Positions 1 to 8,142 of a DNA stretch of 64,000 nt are shown in pieces. The notes below the pieces were generated by a model that ran no database searches, had not been told where the DNA came from, and saw only the letters and a list, made by a program, of their open reading frames with translations. Positions within the stretch are counted from its first letter, which is position 1; the number at the start of each line of letters is the position of its first letter. The DNA is taken from the NCBI RefSeq assembly GCF_042652085.1, contig NZ_JBHSJF010000006.1, positions 1,612,001 to 1,676,000 of the forward strand, read 5' to 3'. The position numbers were made by a program, and so were the translations under genes. Source of the DNA: Flaviflagellibacter deserti. Its GTDB lineage: Bacteria; Pseudomonadota; Alphaproteobacteria; Rhizobiales; Methylopilaceae.

Positions 1-479
1 ACGGCAGGCGCATCATAGGATGGCCCTTTGCCTTCATGCAGGGCGTGGTTGCGTCCGGCATCGGTCAGCACGATCTTGCGGGCGAGCCCGATCTCCCGGC
101 CCTGCTTGGAGCGCACGACCGTTCCGCCCGCCGCGACGGACGCGACCTGCAGGCCCCAGCACGAGCCGAAGAACGGCACGCCGGAGTCGAAGACCGCCTG
201 CGCAAGCTCGATCTGCTTCATGCTCTCCGGCTCGCCCTTGTAGATATTCAGGGACGAACCGGTGATCGCGACGCCGTCATAGCCGGCAAGCCCGCCGGAA
301 TCCGGCAGGTTCGCGCCCTCGTCCGTCGGAAAGCAGATATCGACGACAGCATCGGGGGCCAGGTCCCGCAGCACGTCGGCATAGGCCTCGCTGTAGGTGA
401 GGCCCATGAACTGTGCCTGCCGAGCGCGAGCGCTCGGCGTGTTGCCCTCCACGACCAAAAGGCGCGGCGCACGTGTCAT
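1..479 (-). CDS. Class I glutamine amidotransferase-like hydrolase (3' part outside window)
   Basis: The start is ATG at 479, overlapping the stop of the upstream alcohol dehydrogenase gene as ATGA. The frame stays open to the window edge, so about 159 N-terminal residues are visible. The nucleophile motif GSCWGLQ, typical of GMP-synthase-like class I amidotransferases, is present, preceded by a GYDGVAITGSSL segment. The catalytic His/Glu region lies outside the window. In gamma-glutamylation pathways such as Puu, a class I amidotransferase-fold enzyme releases glutamate from the gamma-glutamyl product. As the last gene of a ligase-ALDH-ADH cluster, that is the likely role here. The cleaved substrate (gamma-glutamylglycine is proposed) is inferred. 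A general GMP-synthase-like amidotransferase of other function is the alternative. Confidence 0.85.
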   Translation of the reverse strand, partial: MTRAPRLLVVEGNTPSARARQAQFMGLTYSEAYADVLRDLAPDAVVDICFPTDEGANLPDSGGLAGYDGVAITGSSLNIYKGEPESMKQIELAQAVFDSGVPFFGSCWGLQVASVAAGGTVVRSKQGREIGLARKIVLTDAGRNHALHEGKGPSYDAPA

Positions 480-1654
480 GCAGCAGCTCCGAGGTCCCCG
501 CGGATCGCGGCGCGAATGAGCGTTTCGAATTCCTTCGCCTTGAAGGGCAGCGGGTTACCGCCGGTCGACGGATCGCGTTCCGCATGTTCCGCGAGTTCGG
601 CCACGCGGTCTTCCTTGACGCCGAGCTCGGCCAGGGTGTGCGGCACGCCGAGCGCCTTACGGAATTCGAGCATCCATTCCAACACGCCGTCGAAGCCGCC
701 CTTCGGCAGATCGAGTACGCGCGCGAGAAGCGCCATCTTCTCCTCGATCGCCGAGCGGTTGGCGACGAGGACGTAAGGCAGCATCACGCCGTTGGTCAGG
801 CCGTGATGAGTGTCGAAGATCGCGCCGACCGGATGCGAGACCGAATGCACCGCGCCGAGGCCCTTCTGGAACGCGGCCGCGCCCATCGAGCCGGCCGCCA
901 GCATCCGCGAGCGCGCCTCGATGTCGTCGCCCTTGACGTAGGCACGTGGCAGGTATTCCGCGATGAGTCGGATGCCCTCGATCGCGATGCCGTCAGCCAT
1001 CGGATGGAAGCCCGGCGCGCAATAGGCCTCGATGCAATGCGCGAGCGCGTCAAAGCCGGTCGCGGCCGTCAGGAACGGTGGCAGGCCGACGCTCAGCTCC
1101 GGATCGGCGATGACGATCTTCGGCAGCATGAGCGGATGGAAGATGATCTTCTTCTCGTGCGTCGTCTCGTTGGTCACGACCGCGGCGCGGCCGACCTCCG
1201 AGCCGGTGCCGGCCGTCGTCGGAACCGCGACGCTCGGTGCGATCACCTCGGCATTGGCGCGGGTGTACCAATCACCGACATCCTCGAAGTCCCACACCGG
1301 TCGAGTCTGGCCGACCATGAAGGCAACGAGCTTGCCGACGTCGAGCGCCGAGCCGCCGCCGAGCGCGACGACGCCGTCATGCTTGCCGGCGCGATAGGCT
1401 ACGAGGCCGGCATTGACGTTGGCTTCCGTCGGATTGCCCTTCACGTCGGAGAATACGTCCGAGGTCAGCCCGGCGCCCTTCAGCACCTCGCGCGCCTTGG
1501 CCACCACGGGGCCATCGACGAGGCCCTTGTCGGTGACGATCAGCGGCCGGGAAATCCCCGCCGTCTTGCAGGCGTCCGCCAGTTCGGAAATGCGGCCGGG
1601 TCCGACCAGAACGCGCGTCGGATAATTCCACGCGCCCTTCAATTCAGCACTCAT
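476..1654 (-). CDS. Iron-containing (group III) alcohol dehydrogenase
   Basis: 392 aa. The nucleotide-binding motif GGGSALDVGK and the metal-site region HCIEAY...HSVSHPVGAIFDTHHG, with several conserved His, identify the Fe-ADH family. I chose ATG 1654 because GAGG lies a few bases upstream and the gene then begins just after the aldehyde dehydrogenase stop. ATG 1675 would give 399 aa and a 14-bp overlap. An NAD(P)-dependent alcohol oxidation step is unusual in a putrescine-type Puu cluster but fits an amino-alcohol substrate: the enzyme would oxidise the hydroxyl of the gamma-glutamylated compound to an aldehyde for the neighbouring ALDH. The family is clear; the substrate is inferred. Confidence 0.9.
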   Translation of the reverse strand: MSAELKGAWNYPTRVLVGPGRISELADACKTAGISRPLIVTDKGLVDGPVVAKAREVLKGAGLTSDVFSDVKGNPTEANVNAGLVAYRAGKHDGVVALGGGSALDVGKLVAFMVGQTRPVWDFEDVGDWYTRANAEVIAPSVAVPTTAGTGSEVGRAAVVTNETTHEKKIIFHPLMLPKIVIADPELSVGLPPFLTAATGFDALAHCIEAYCAPGFHPMADGIAIEGIRLIAEYLPRAYVKGDDIEARSRMLAAGSMGAAAFQKGLGAVHSVSHPVGAIFDTHHGLTNGVMLPYVLVANRSAIEEKMALLARVLDLPKGGFDGVLEWMLEFRKALGVPHTLAELGVKEDRVAELAEHAERDPSTGGNPLPFKAKEFETLIRAAIRGDLGAAA

Positions 1655-1661
1655 CAGGTCC

Positions 1662-3047
1662 TCAGATCTTTTCACGCAGATGGAAGCTCTTCGGCCGGGT
1701 CAGCATGCCGTAGCCGAGTTCGGAGAGGGACGCGCCGCGGCCGGTATCCTTGACGCCAGTCCAGGCGAGCGCCGGATCGAGATAGTCGCAGCGGTTCATG
1801 AAGACGGTGCCGGTCTCGACCTGGTTGCCGAGTTCTTCCGCCTTGTCGACGTCCTGCGTCCAGATCGACGCGGTCAGGCCGTAAGGGGAGTCGTTCATCA
1901 GGCGGATTGCCTCGGCGTCGTCCTTGACCTTCATGATGCCGACGACCGGGCCGAAGCTCTCGTCCTTCATCACCTTCATCGAGTGGTCGACATCGGTCAG
2001 CACCTGCGGCGCGAGATAGGGCGTGCCTGCCTTGTCAGCCGGGAAGTCCTTCGGATCGAGATGCGCCTTGGCACCCTTCGCCAGAGCCTCGGCCGTCTGT
2101 TCGCGGACGAGATCGGCGAAGCGTACATGCGCCATCGGACCGAGAGTCGTCGTCTCGTCGAGCGGGTTGCCGAGCACGTATTTCGAGGTGATGTCGGAGA
2201 ACTTCTCGACGAAGCCGTCATAGAGGCTCTCGTGCACGTAGATGCGCTCGATGCCGCAGCAGCACTGGCCGGAATTGTAGAATGCACCGTCGACGAGGTT
2301 CTCGACCGCATAGTCGAAATTGGCGTCGGCCCGTACATAGGCGGGATCCTTGCCGCCGAGTTCGAGACCCATCGTCGTGAACGTGCCGGCGGCGGCCTTC
2401 TCGATCGCCCGGCCGCCCGCGACCGAACCCGTGAAGTTCACATGGTCGACCGACCCCGAGGACAGGATCTTCGTGGTGTCGTCATGAGTCAGGACGAGCG
2501 TGCGGAACAGGCCCTTCGGCGCTCCGGCTCTGTCCATCGCCTGCTGAAAGCGGTCGCCAACGAGGATCGTCTGCGTCGCATGCTTCAGGATCACCGCATT
2601 GCCGGCAATGATCGCGGGAACGATCGAGTTCACCGCCGTCAGGAACGGATAATTCCACGGCGCGATCACCATCACGACGCCGAGCGGGTCGCGACGAATG
2701 AAGCGGCGGAAGCCGTCCCTCTCCTTCGGCACGATGTCGGCAAGCGAGGAATCCGCCAGCTCGATCATGGTGCGCACGCGCTCCTCGACCGGCCTGAACT
2801 CACCGCCATAGCGCACCGGCCGGCCCATCTGCAGCGCCAATTCCGGCACCACTTCCTGGTTCATGCTGAGAAGTGCATCCATGAACCGCACGGCCAGCGC
2901 CTTGCGCTCGGAAAGTGGCGTCTTGCGCCAGGCGGCCTGCGCGGCGCGGGCTTCCGCCAGCGCCGTCTCGATCTCAGCCGGTGTGGCCGTCGTCTTGCGC
3001 GCTACTTCGCGTCCGTCGACCGGGGATACGCATACGATCTCGCTCAT
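1662..3047 (-). CDS. NAD(P)-dependent aldehyde dehydrogenase
   Basis: 461 aa, a normal family length. It has the substrate and cofactor motifs of the ALDH superfamily: APWNYPF around residue 130, GSVAGGRAI, MGLELGGKDP with the general-base Glu, and the catalytic Cys in NSGQCCCGIER. The ATG at 3047 is preceded by AAGGAACG. It lies between the glutamine-synthetase-like gene, from which it is separated by a 160-bp palindromic repeat, and the Fe-ADH gene. The likely role is oxidation of the gamma-glutamyl amino-aldehyde to the acid, the PuuC-like step. The family is certain; the specific aldehyde is inferred from context. Confidence 0.93.
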   Translation of the reverse strand: MSEIVCVSPVDGREVARKTTATPAEIETALAEARAAQAAWRKTPLSERKALAVRFMDALLSMNQEVVPELALQMGRPVRYGGEFRPVEERVRTMIELADSSLADIVPKERDGFRRFIRRDPLGVVMVIAPWNYPFLTAVNSIVPAIIAGNAVILKHATQTILVGDRFQQAMDRAGAPKGLFRTLVLTHDDTTKILSSGSVDHVNFTGSVAGGRAIEKAAAGTFTTMGLELGGKDPAYVRADANFDYAVENLVDGAFYNSGQCCCGIERIYVHESLYDGFVEKFSDITSKYVLGNPLDETTTLGPMAHVRFADLVREQTAEALAKGAKAHLDPKDFPADKAGTPYLAPQVLTDVDHSMKVMKDESFGPVVGIMKVKDDAEAIRLMNDSPYGLTASIWTQDVDKAEELGNQVETGTVFMNRCDYLDPALAWTGVKDTGRGASLSELGYGMLTRPKSFHLREKI

Positions 3048-3063
3048 GCTCGTTCCTTGTGTT

Positions 3064-3199
3064 CCCCTCTCCTGCGAAGCGGGAGAGGGTCGAGAGCGCG
3101 GCAGCGCTCCGGGGTGAGGGCAAGCACGATGCTCATTGCTGCCATCATGCCCTCACCCGCTCGCTGCGCGAGTCGACCTCTCCCGCAAGCGGGAGAGGC
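3064..3199. repeat. Long imperfect palindromic repeat (intergenic)
   Basis: Both outer ends form small hairpins (CTCTCC-TGCGAAGC-GGGAGAG on the left, CCTCTCCCGC-AA-GCGGGAGAGG on the right). The two arms are also complementary to each other: GGTGAGGGC at 3113-3121 pairs with GCCCTCACC at 3149-3157. The whole can fold as a long cruciform-like RNA in the gap between the synthetase gene and the ALDH gene. Similar GC-rich dispersed palindromes are common in Hyphomicrobiales genomes. It may moderate transcript stability between the two genes. Confidence 0.8.
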
Positions 3200-3206
3200 A
3201 AAAGCC

Positions 3207-4571
3207 TCAGATAATCTCGAAATACCGCTGCATCTCCCAGTCGGTGATCGCCCGGCGGAACTCTCGTTCCTCCCACTCGCGCGTCGCGGCGTAGTGATCG
3301 ACGAAGGCGTCACCGAACAGGTCGCGCGCGGCCGCAGAGGCTCTTAGTCGCCCCGCGGCTTCCATAAGCGAGCGCGGCAGAGCCCGTTCCGGCGCGTGCT
3401 GCACCGCATAGGAATTGCCCTTGATCGCCGCATCCGGCTCGATCCTGTTCTCGACGCCCCAGAGACCGGAACCGATCGCCGCGGCAAGCGCGATGTAGGG
3501 ATTGATGTCGGCCGCCGCCACCCGGTATTCGACGCGCTGGCTCTTCGGCGAACCTGGAATGACGCGCAACGCGCAGGTGCGGTTCTCGACGCCCCAGGTT
3601 GCATCGGTCGGCGCCCAGAAGCCGGGGATGAGCCGCGTGTACGAATTCACCGTGCAGGCGACCATCGCAAGCAGTTCCGGCATCAGCTTCTGCTGGCCGC
3701 CGACGAACCACCGCATCGTGTCCGACATGTTGTGCGGCTTGGTCTCGTCGTGGAAGACCGGCTTGCCGTCCTTCGTGAACGAGACATGCAGATGGCCCGA
3801 CTGGCCCGGCCAATCGGGCGACCATTTCGCCATAAAGGTCGCCATCCAACCGCGCTGCTGGGCCAGGATCTTGGTGAAGGTCTTGAACATCACCGCGCGG
3901 TCGGCGGCCTCAAGTGCACCCGAATATTCGATCGCCGCCTCGAGCACGCCCGGTCCGGTCTCCGTGTGCAGACCCTCGATCGGGAAATCCATGTCGCGGC
4001 CGAGCGCCAGCAGGTCGTGGTAGAAATCGGAGTGCACCGACGAGCGCAGCATCGAATAGCCAAAGAAACCCGGCGTGATGTTGGTCATCCCGCGATAGTG
4101 CTTCTCGCGCACCGAGTGCGGGGTCTCGTCGAACAGGAAGAACTCGAATTCGGCGGCCGCCGTCACGTCGAAGCCCTGCTTCTTGGCACGGTCGAGCACA
4201 CGGCGAAGCGTGCCGCGCGGGCAGACCTCCTCGGCAGCGTCGGCGAACTCGCTGAGGAAGAACAGCATGTCGCCTTCGAGCGGCACGTCGCGGCAGCTTT
4301 CGGGGATCACCCTCACTGCCGCATCCGGGTAGGCAGTATGCCAGCCGGTATAGGTGACGTTGTCGTAGAGCTGGTCGTTCGAATCCCAGCCCAGCACCAC
4401 GTCGCAGAAGCCGAAGCCCTTCTCCAGCGCGCCGAAGAACTTGGTCTTGGCCATGTATTTGCCGCGCATGATGCCGTCGGCATCGACAACGCCGACCTTC
4501 ACATGGTCGAGGCCGCGCTCTTCGACGATCGCTCGCGCGTCGGCGGCAGTCTTCACATCACGGGGATCCAT
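3207..4571 (-). CDS. Glutamine synthetase family gamma-glutamyl-amine ligase (PuuA/IpuC/GlnA4-like)
   Basis: 454 aa from ATG 4571 (MDPRDVK); an in-frame start at 4628 would only add a non-conserved tail. GS-fold signatures are an N-terminal beta-grasp with DADGIMRGKY, the metal/ATP stretch AEFEFFLFDE, GQSGHLHVSF in place of the usual NGSGMH of true GS, and EYRVAAADINPYIALAA. This pattern matches gamma-glutamyl-putrescine/amine synthetases rather than assimilatory GlnA. It would ligate glutamate to an amine with ATP. The neighbouring permease is ethanolamine-type and the next enzymes are an alcohol and an aldehyde dehydrogenase, so ethanolamine or a close amino alcohol is the favoured substrate (inference). 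Putrescine is less likely because no PuuB-like oxidase is visible. Confidence 0.88.
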   Translation of the reverse strand: MDPRDVKTAADARAIVEERGLDHVKVGVVDADGIMRGKYMAKTKFFGALEKGFGFCDVVLGWDSNDQLYDNVTYTGWHTAYPDAAVRVIPESCRDVPLEGDMLFFLSEFADAAEEVCPRGTLRRVLDRAKKQGFDVTAAAEFEFFLFDETPHSVREKHYRGMTNITPGFFGYSMLRSSVHSDFYHDLLALGRDMDFPIEGLHTETGPGVLEAAIEYSGALEAADRAVMFKTFTKILAQQRGWMATFMAKWSPDWPGQSGHLHVSFTKDGKPVFHDETKPHNMSDTMRWFVGGQQKLMPELLAMVACTVNSYTRLIPGFWAPTDATWGVENRTCALRVIPGSPKSQRVEYRVAAADINPYIALAAAIGSGLWGVENRIEPDAAIKGNSYAVQHAPERALPRSLMEAAGRLRASAAARDLFGDAFVDHYAATREWEEREFRRAITDWEMQRYFEII

Positions 4572-4638
4572 GATCGCTCGCTCAAACGGTGGGAACACGA
4601 CGGCCGGACGCAGAGGTCCGGCCGCCATTGATGCAAGG

Positions 4639-6165
4639 TCAGTGCGACTTGTATTCCGCCGCGCCCTTCGAGAGAGCGAACTCCTCTTCCGGCGACAGAA
4701 CCAGCTTGTGGCGTCCGACCACCGCGAAATACACGGTCATGATCGCAAACCAGACCAGCACCCAGAGCACGCCCTTGGTGAAGTTCGGATCCTGCACCTG
4801 GTAGCCGAGCGTAACGACCGCGATGATGATCGTCAGCACTGCGCCCACATTGCCGAGCGGACTCTTGTAGGGCCGTTCGATATGCGGGCTGTTCTTGCGC
4901 AACAGGATGAACGACACGGCCTGCGCGATGTAGGAGAACATCGCGCCCGAGACGGCCATGTTCAGCAGCACGCTGCCGATGGTCGCTCCGCCCTGCTCCG
5001 CGCCGAGCGCGAACCAGATCGCCAGCATGACCGCAAGACCGGTGAGCGAGCCGACAATCATCGCCACGTGCGGCGTCCGATACGTCTTGTGCGTTACCGA
5101 CAGGCCGCGCGGGAAATAGCCCGCACGCGACAGCGAATAGATTTGCCGGCCCTGCGCGTAGAGGATCGTGTGGAAGCTCGCGATCAGGCCGGTCAGCGCC
5201 ACGATGCCGAGCAGCACGACGCCGCTGTCGCCGTAGATCGCACGGAAGCCATCAAGCAGCGGCTCGAGCGAGGTCGAGAGCTTGAACGAGCCTACATTGG
5301 CGACCGACGGATTGAGCAGAACGATCATGAACGCCGAGACAATCAGCGTGAACATGCCGAGCACAATGCCCTTCGGCATGTCGCGCTTCGGATCGATCGA
5401 TTCCTCGGCCGCGAGCGGCAGTTGCTCGATAGCGAGGAACAGCCAAACCGCAAACGGGAGCGTTGCGAGGACGCCCGAGAAGCCGAACGGGAACAGCGAG
5501 CCGCCGCCATCAGCCAGTTCGGTTGCCTTGCCCTCGGCGTCGACGCCGATGTTCAGCGCCCAGCGGCTGAAGTCCATGTGCGGGATCGCGCTTGCCCAGA
5601 AGAAGACGAGCACCGCGAGCGAGATCAGGGTCACGACCATCGTCACCTTGAACGACAGTTCGAGGCCGAACACGTTCAGACCGAGGAAGATCGCGTAGAA
5701 GACGACCCAGATAACGGGTGAATACGCCGGATCCAGACCGAAGATCGAATTCACGTACGCTGTGATGAAGGTCACCACGACCGCCGGCGTGATGACATAT
5801 TCGACGTTTTCGCAGAGACCGGTGAAGAAACCGCCCCACGGACCCATCGCCGTGCGGGCGAAGGAATAGGCCGCGCCTGTGTGCGGCAGCGCGGCGGACA
5901 TCTCGGCGATCGAGAAGGTCAGGCCGAGATACATGATCGCGATGATGATGCCGGCGACGAGCATGCCGCCCCAGCCGCCGGTCGCGAAACCGAAGTTCCA
6001 GCCCGAGAAATGACCCGAGATGACGGCGCCGACACCGAGCGCCCAAAGCGACGCCACGCCTGCGTAGCGTGTGAGGCCCCGCTGGGCGAAATAGGCATCG
6101 TCGACCTTTTGATAGGTTACACCGGGACTCGCCTGAGCGCCGGTCACTGTTCCGCCACTTGCCAT
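4639..6165 (-). CDS. eat: APC-family permease, ethanolamine permease type
   Basis: 508 aa with about 12 hydrophobic segments. The N-terminal half contains LWALGVGAVISGHFSGWNFG, MSAALPHTGAAYSFARTAMG and CENVEYVITPAVVV, which I recognise as the signature stretches of the ethanolamine permease branch of the amino acid-polyamine-organocation family. It would import the amine by cation symport across the inner membrane. It is the first gene of the leftward cluster, 67 bp before the synthetase-like ligase, and is divergent from an RpiR regulator. The substrate assignment rests on family resemblance; another small amine is possible. Confidence 0.82.
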   Translation of the reverse strand: MASGGTVTGAQASPGVTYQKVDDAYFAQRGLTRYAGVASLWALGVGAVISGHFSGWNFGFATGGWGGMLVAGIIIAIMYLGLTFSIAEMSAALPHTGAAYSFARTAMGPWGGFFTGLCENVEYVITPAVVVTFITAYVNSIFGLDPAYSPVIWVVFYAIFLGLNVFGLELSFKVTMVVTLISLAVLVFFWASAIPHMDFSRWALNIGVDAEGKATELADGGGSLFPFGFSGVLATLPFAVWLFLAIEQLPLAAEESIDPKRDMPKGIVLGMFTLIVSAFMIVLLNPSVANVGSFKLSTSLEPLLDGFRAIYGDSGVVLLGIVALTGLIASFHTILYAQGRQIYSLSRAGYFPRGLSVTHKTYRTPHVAMIVGSLTGLAVMLAIWFALGAEQGGATIGSVLLNMAVSGAMFSYIAQAVSFILLRKNSPHIERPYKSPLGNVGAVLTIIIAVVTLGYQVQDPNFTKGVLWVLVWFAIMTVYFAVVGRHKLVLSPEEEFALSKGAAEYKSH

Positions 6166-6242
6166 GTCTCTGTCCCCTCTGCCATTCGGACCTATCGTCC
6201 CTCAGCACCCCAGCCGCGCGGTTGATTACCGCTTCTCGACTG

Positions 6243-6256
6243 GGAATGATCGTTCC
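6243..6256. promoter_or_regulatory. Candidate operator dyad between eat and the RpiR gene
   Basis: GGAATGATCGTTCC is an inverted repeat with six of seven pairs matching, lying in the 154-bp divergent intergenic region, 63 bp upstream of the regulator start and 78 bp upstream of the permease start. Its position suits autoregulation plus control of the catabolic genes by the adjacent RpiR protein. The binding specificity of that protein is unknown. Confidence 0.4.
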
Positions 6257-6319
6257 AGACATGCAAGGATTGTGTCAACTTGGAAGTAACGCTCCGCCAG
6301 CCAATCAGGGGATCGAACG

Positions 6320-7201
6320 GTGGACAAGAGTGTGACTGACGCAAGACATTCACTTCCCGACCGGATCGGTAGCCTGCTCAGTTCGTTGACCGCGCAGGAG
6401 CGCCGTGCCGCGCTCTATCTGCGCGATCACTATCCCGTGGCCGGCCTCGATCCCCTCGCCCGGCTGGCGCGCGCCAGCGGCGTCAGTTCGCAGACCGTGC
6501 TGCGCCTGACGGCGAAGCTCGGCTTCGAGAGCTACAGGGAGATGCAGGATCATCTGCGAGCCGAAGTGTCCGCCGAGCGCACCTCGCCGCTGGGCCGCTG
6601 GGTGACTCGGCAGGAGCCGGAGCCCAATGCCGATTGGCTGGGCAATTTCGGCGGTCAGGTCGCACAAAACGTGCAGGCGGCATTCTCGTTGGTCGTGCGC
6701 GACGATTTCGAGGCCGCGGCGAAGGCGCTCTCCGACCGCAAACGCGCGGCGCTCGCGATCGGCGGCCGCTTCACGCAGTCGCTCGCCCGTACCATCGTCC
6801 GTCATCTGGAGATCGTGCGCGGCGGCATCGAGGAGGTCGGTTCGATCTCAGCGACCTGGCCGGACCGCCTGATCGACGTCGATCGTCGCTCGATCATCCT
6901 TGCCTACGATATTCGCCGCTATCAGCAGGACGTGGTCCGCTTCTGCGAGATCGCCTCCCAGCAGGGCGCGATGGTGATCCTGTTCACCGACAGCCGCGCC
7001 GCGCCGGCGTGCCGCTTCGCCAATATCGTCTTCGTGGCGCCCACGGACGCGCCGGGCGCGTGGGATTCGCTCTGCGCGCTTTCGGCTTTGACGGAGGCGC
7101 TGATCGCCCGCGTGACCGAGCTCGAAGGCGGCGGAACGACCGAGCGCCTCGGCCGGCTGGAAAGCATCCGTGAGAGATTGCTGGGCAGCCGGACGGAGTA
7201 A
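6320..7201 (+). CDS. MurR/RpiR family transcriptional regulator
   Basis: 293 aa from a GTG start preceded by GGGG. The N-terminal 80 residues form the HTH_6 domain (LTAQERRAALYLRDHYP, then GVSSQTVLRLTAKLGFESYREMQ). The rest (about 120-270) resembles a SIS domain, with AALAIGGRFTQSLARTIVRHLE and MVILFTDSRAAPACRFANIVF. SIS domains in this family bind phosphosugars or related effectors. It is divergent from the permease operon, so it most likely controls the amine catabolic genes and its own expression. The effector cannot be read from sequence. Confidence 0.9.
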   Translation: MDKSVTDARHSLPDRIGSLLSSLTAQERRAALYLRDHYPVAGLDPLARLARASGVSSQTVLRLTAKLGFESYREMQDHLRAEVSAERTSPLGRWVTRQEPEPNADWLGNFGGQVAQNVQAAFSLVVRDDFEAAAKALSDRKRAALAIGGRFTQSLARTIVRHLEIVRGGIEEVGSISATWPDRLIDVDRRSIILAYDIRRYQQDVVRFCEIASQQGAMVILFTDSRAAPACRFANIVFVAPTDAPGAWDSLCALSALTEALIARVTELEGGGTTERLGRLESIRERLLGSRTE

Positions 7202-7204
7202 AAA

Positions 7205-8017
7205 TCAGGCCGTTGCGCCGACCTCGACGGGCTTCCGCGCTCGAACGGTGGCGATCCTTTGCCTGATTGCTCCCGGAATTTCGCGCACCAGGCGAAGCGA
7301 ACCGGCACGCATCGGCTGGTATTCGGTCCAATAGCAGAGACGATAGCAGGCGATGACGACGATCAGGGTCACGCACCAGCTCAGCAGGATGTCGGACATG
7401 AAATGTCCGCCGAAGGCCAACCTGTTCATCGACATCACGGAAGCATAGCCGAACAGCCATGTTGCGGCCCTCGCCCGCCATTCCTTCGCCATGACGAGCA
7501 CGAAAGCGAGGATGCAGATCGACGACGAGGCCTCGCCGGAGACGAAGGAGCAGTTCGAAGTGCAGTGGCCGTAGACCTGCCAAGCCGGCGTGAAATCGAG
7601 CGTGCCGCCGAACTCGACGATATCTCGCGGTCGGACGCGCCCCCATAGCTCCTTCATGATGCCATTGACGAGCAGTGCCGGGCCGAGAAGCAGGCTGAGC
7701 GCGAGGAAGCACGCGGCGCGCACGCCCAGCAGATAACGGAAGCGTCCGAATGCACTGGCGATCAAGGATACGAGGACGAAAACGGCGAGCAGGCCGGTGA
7801 CCCACTGTCCAATCGAGCGCAAGGCCACCGGCCCCGGCGCCTTGCCGGCGGCAAAGCCGACGCCGGGCACATAGAACAGGCGGCTGATCGCGATATCGAT
7901 GCCGGGAACGAGCATGACAGGGACGCTGATCGCGAGGATGGCAACGAGGAGAAAGCCGAGAGGACGGGTTCTCGCGAACCGTTCCAGTCCTGCGAACCAG
8001 GCCGCGGCCTCGGACAT
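7205..8017 (-). CDS. PAP2 superfamily membrane phosphatase, LpxE/LpxF-like
   Basis: 270 aa with several membrane segments. The PAP2 phosphatase signature is visible: KELWGRVRP (first motif), CSFVSGEASS (second) and NRLAFGGHFMSD (third, R-x5-H-x3-D). The second motif has SGE where most members have SGH, so the usual His is replaced by Glu. Such proteins remove phosphate from lipid phosphates (phosphatidic acid, undecaprenyl-PP, lipid A) in the inner membrane or periplasm. It ends three bases from the end of the convergent RpiR gene. Which lipid it acts on cannot be told. Confidence 0.87.
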   Translation of the reverse strand: MSEAAAWFAGLERFARTRPLGFLLVAILAISVPVMLVPGIDIAISRLFYVPGVGFAAGKAPGPVALRSIGQWVTGLLAVFVLVSLIASAFGRFRYLLGVRAACFLALSLLLGPALLVNGIMKELWGRVRPRDIVEFGGTLDFTPAWQVYGHCTSNCSFVSGEASSSICILAFVLVMAKEWRARAATWLFGYASVMSMNRLAFGGHFMSDILLSWCVTLIVVIACYRLCYWTEYQPMRAGSLRLVREIPGAIRQRIATVRARKPVEVGATA

Positions 8018-8142
8018 ATCCTGTCACCCCATCCGGCCGAAGGGGCCGCCCCGGGACGCGATCTAAACGACACCGGATGAAGGACTGACGACAGTCTCGG
8101 GACTTACACACGCAGCCAAACGAGGGTGGAATAGTGTGATTT

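Noticed and set aside
3064..3199. Palindromic repeat as a CRISPR or transposon end.
   Set aside because: No spacers, no repeated units in series, no target duplication and no transposase are present.
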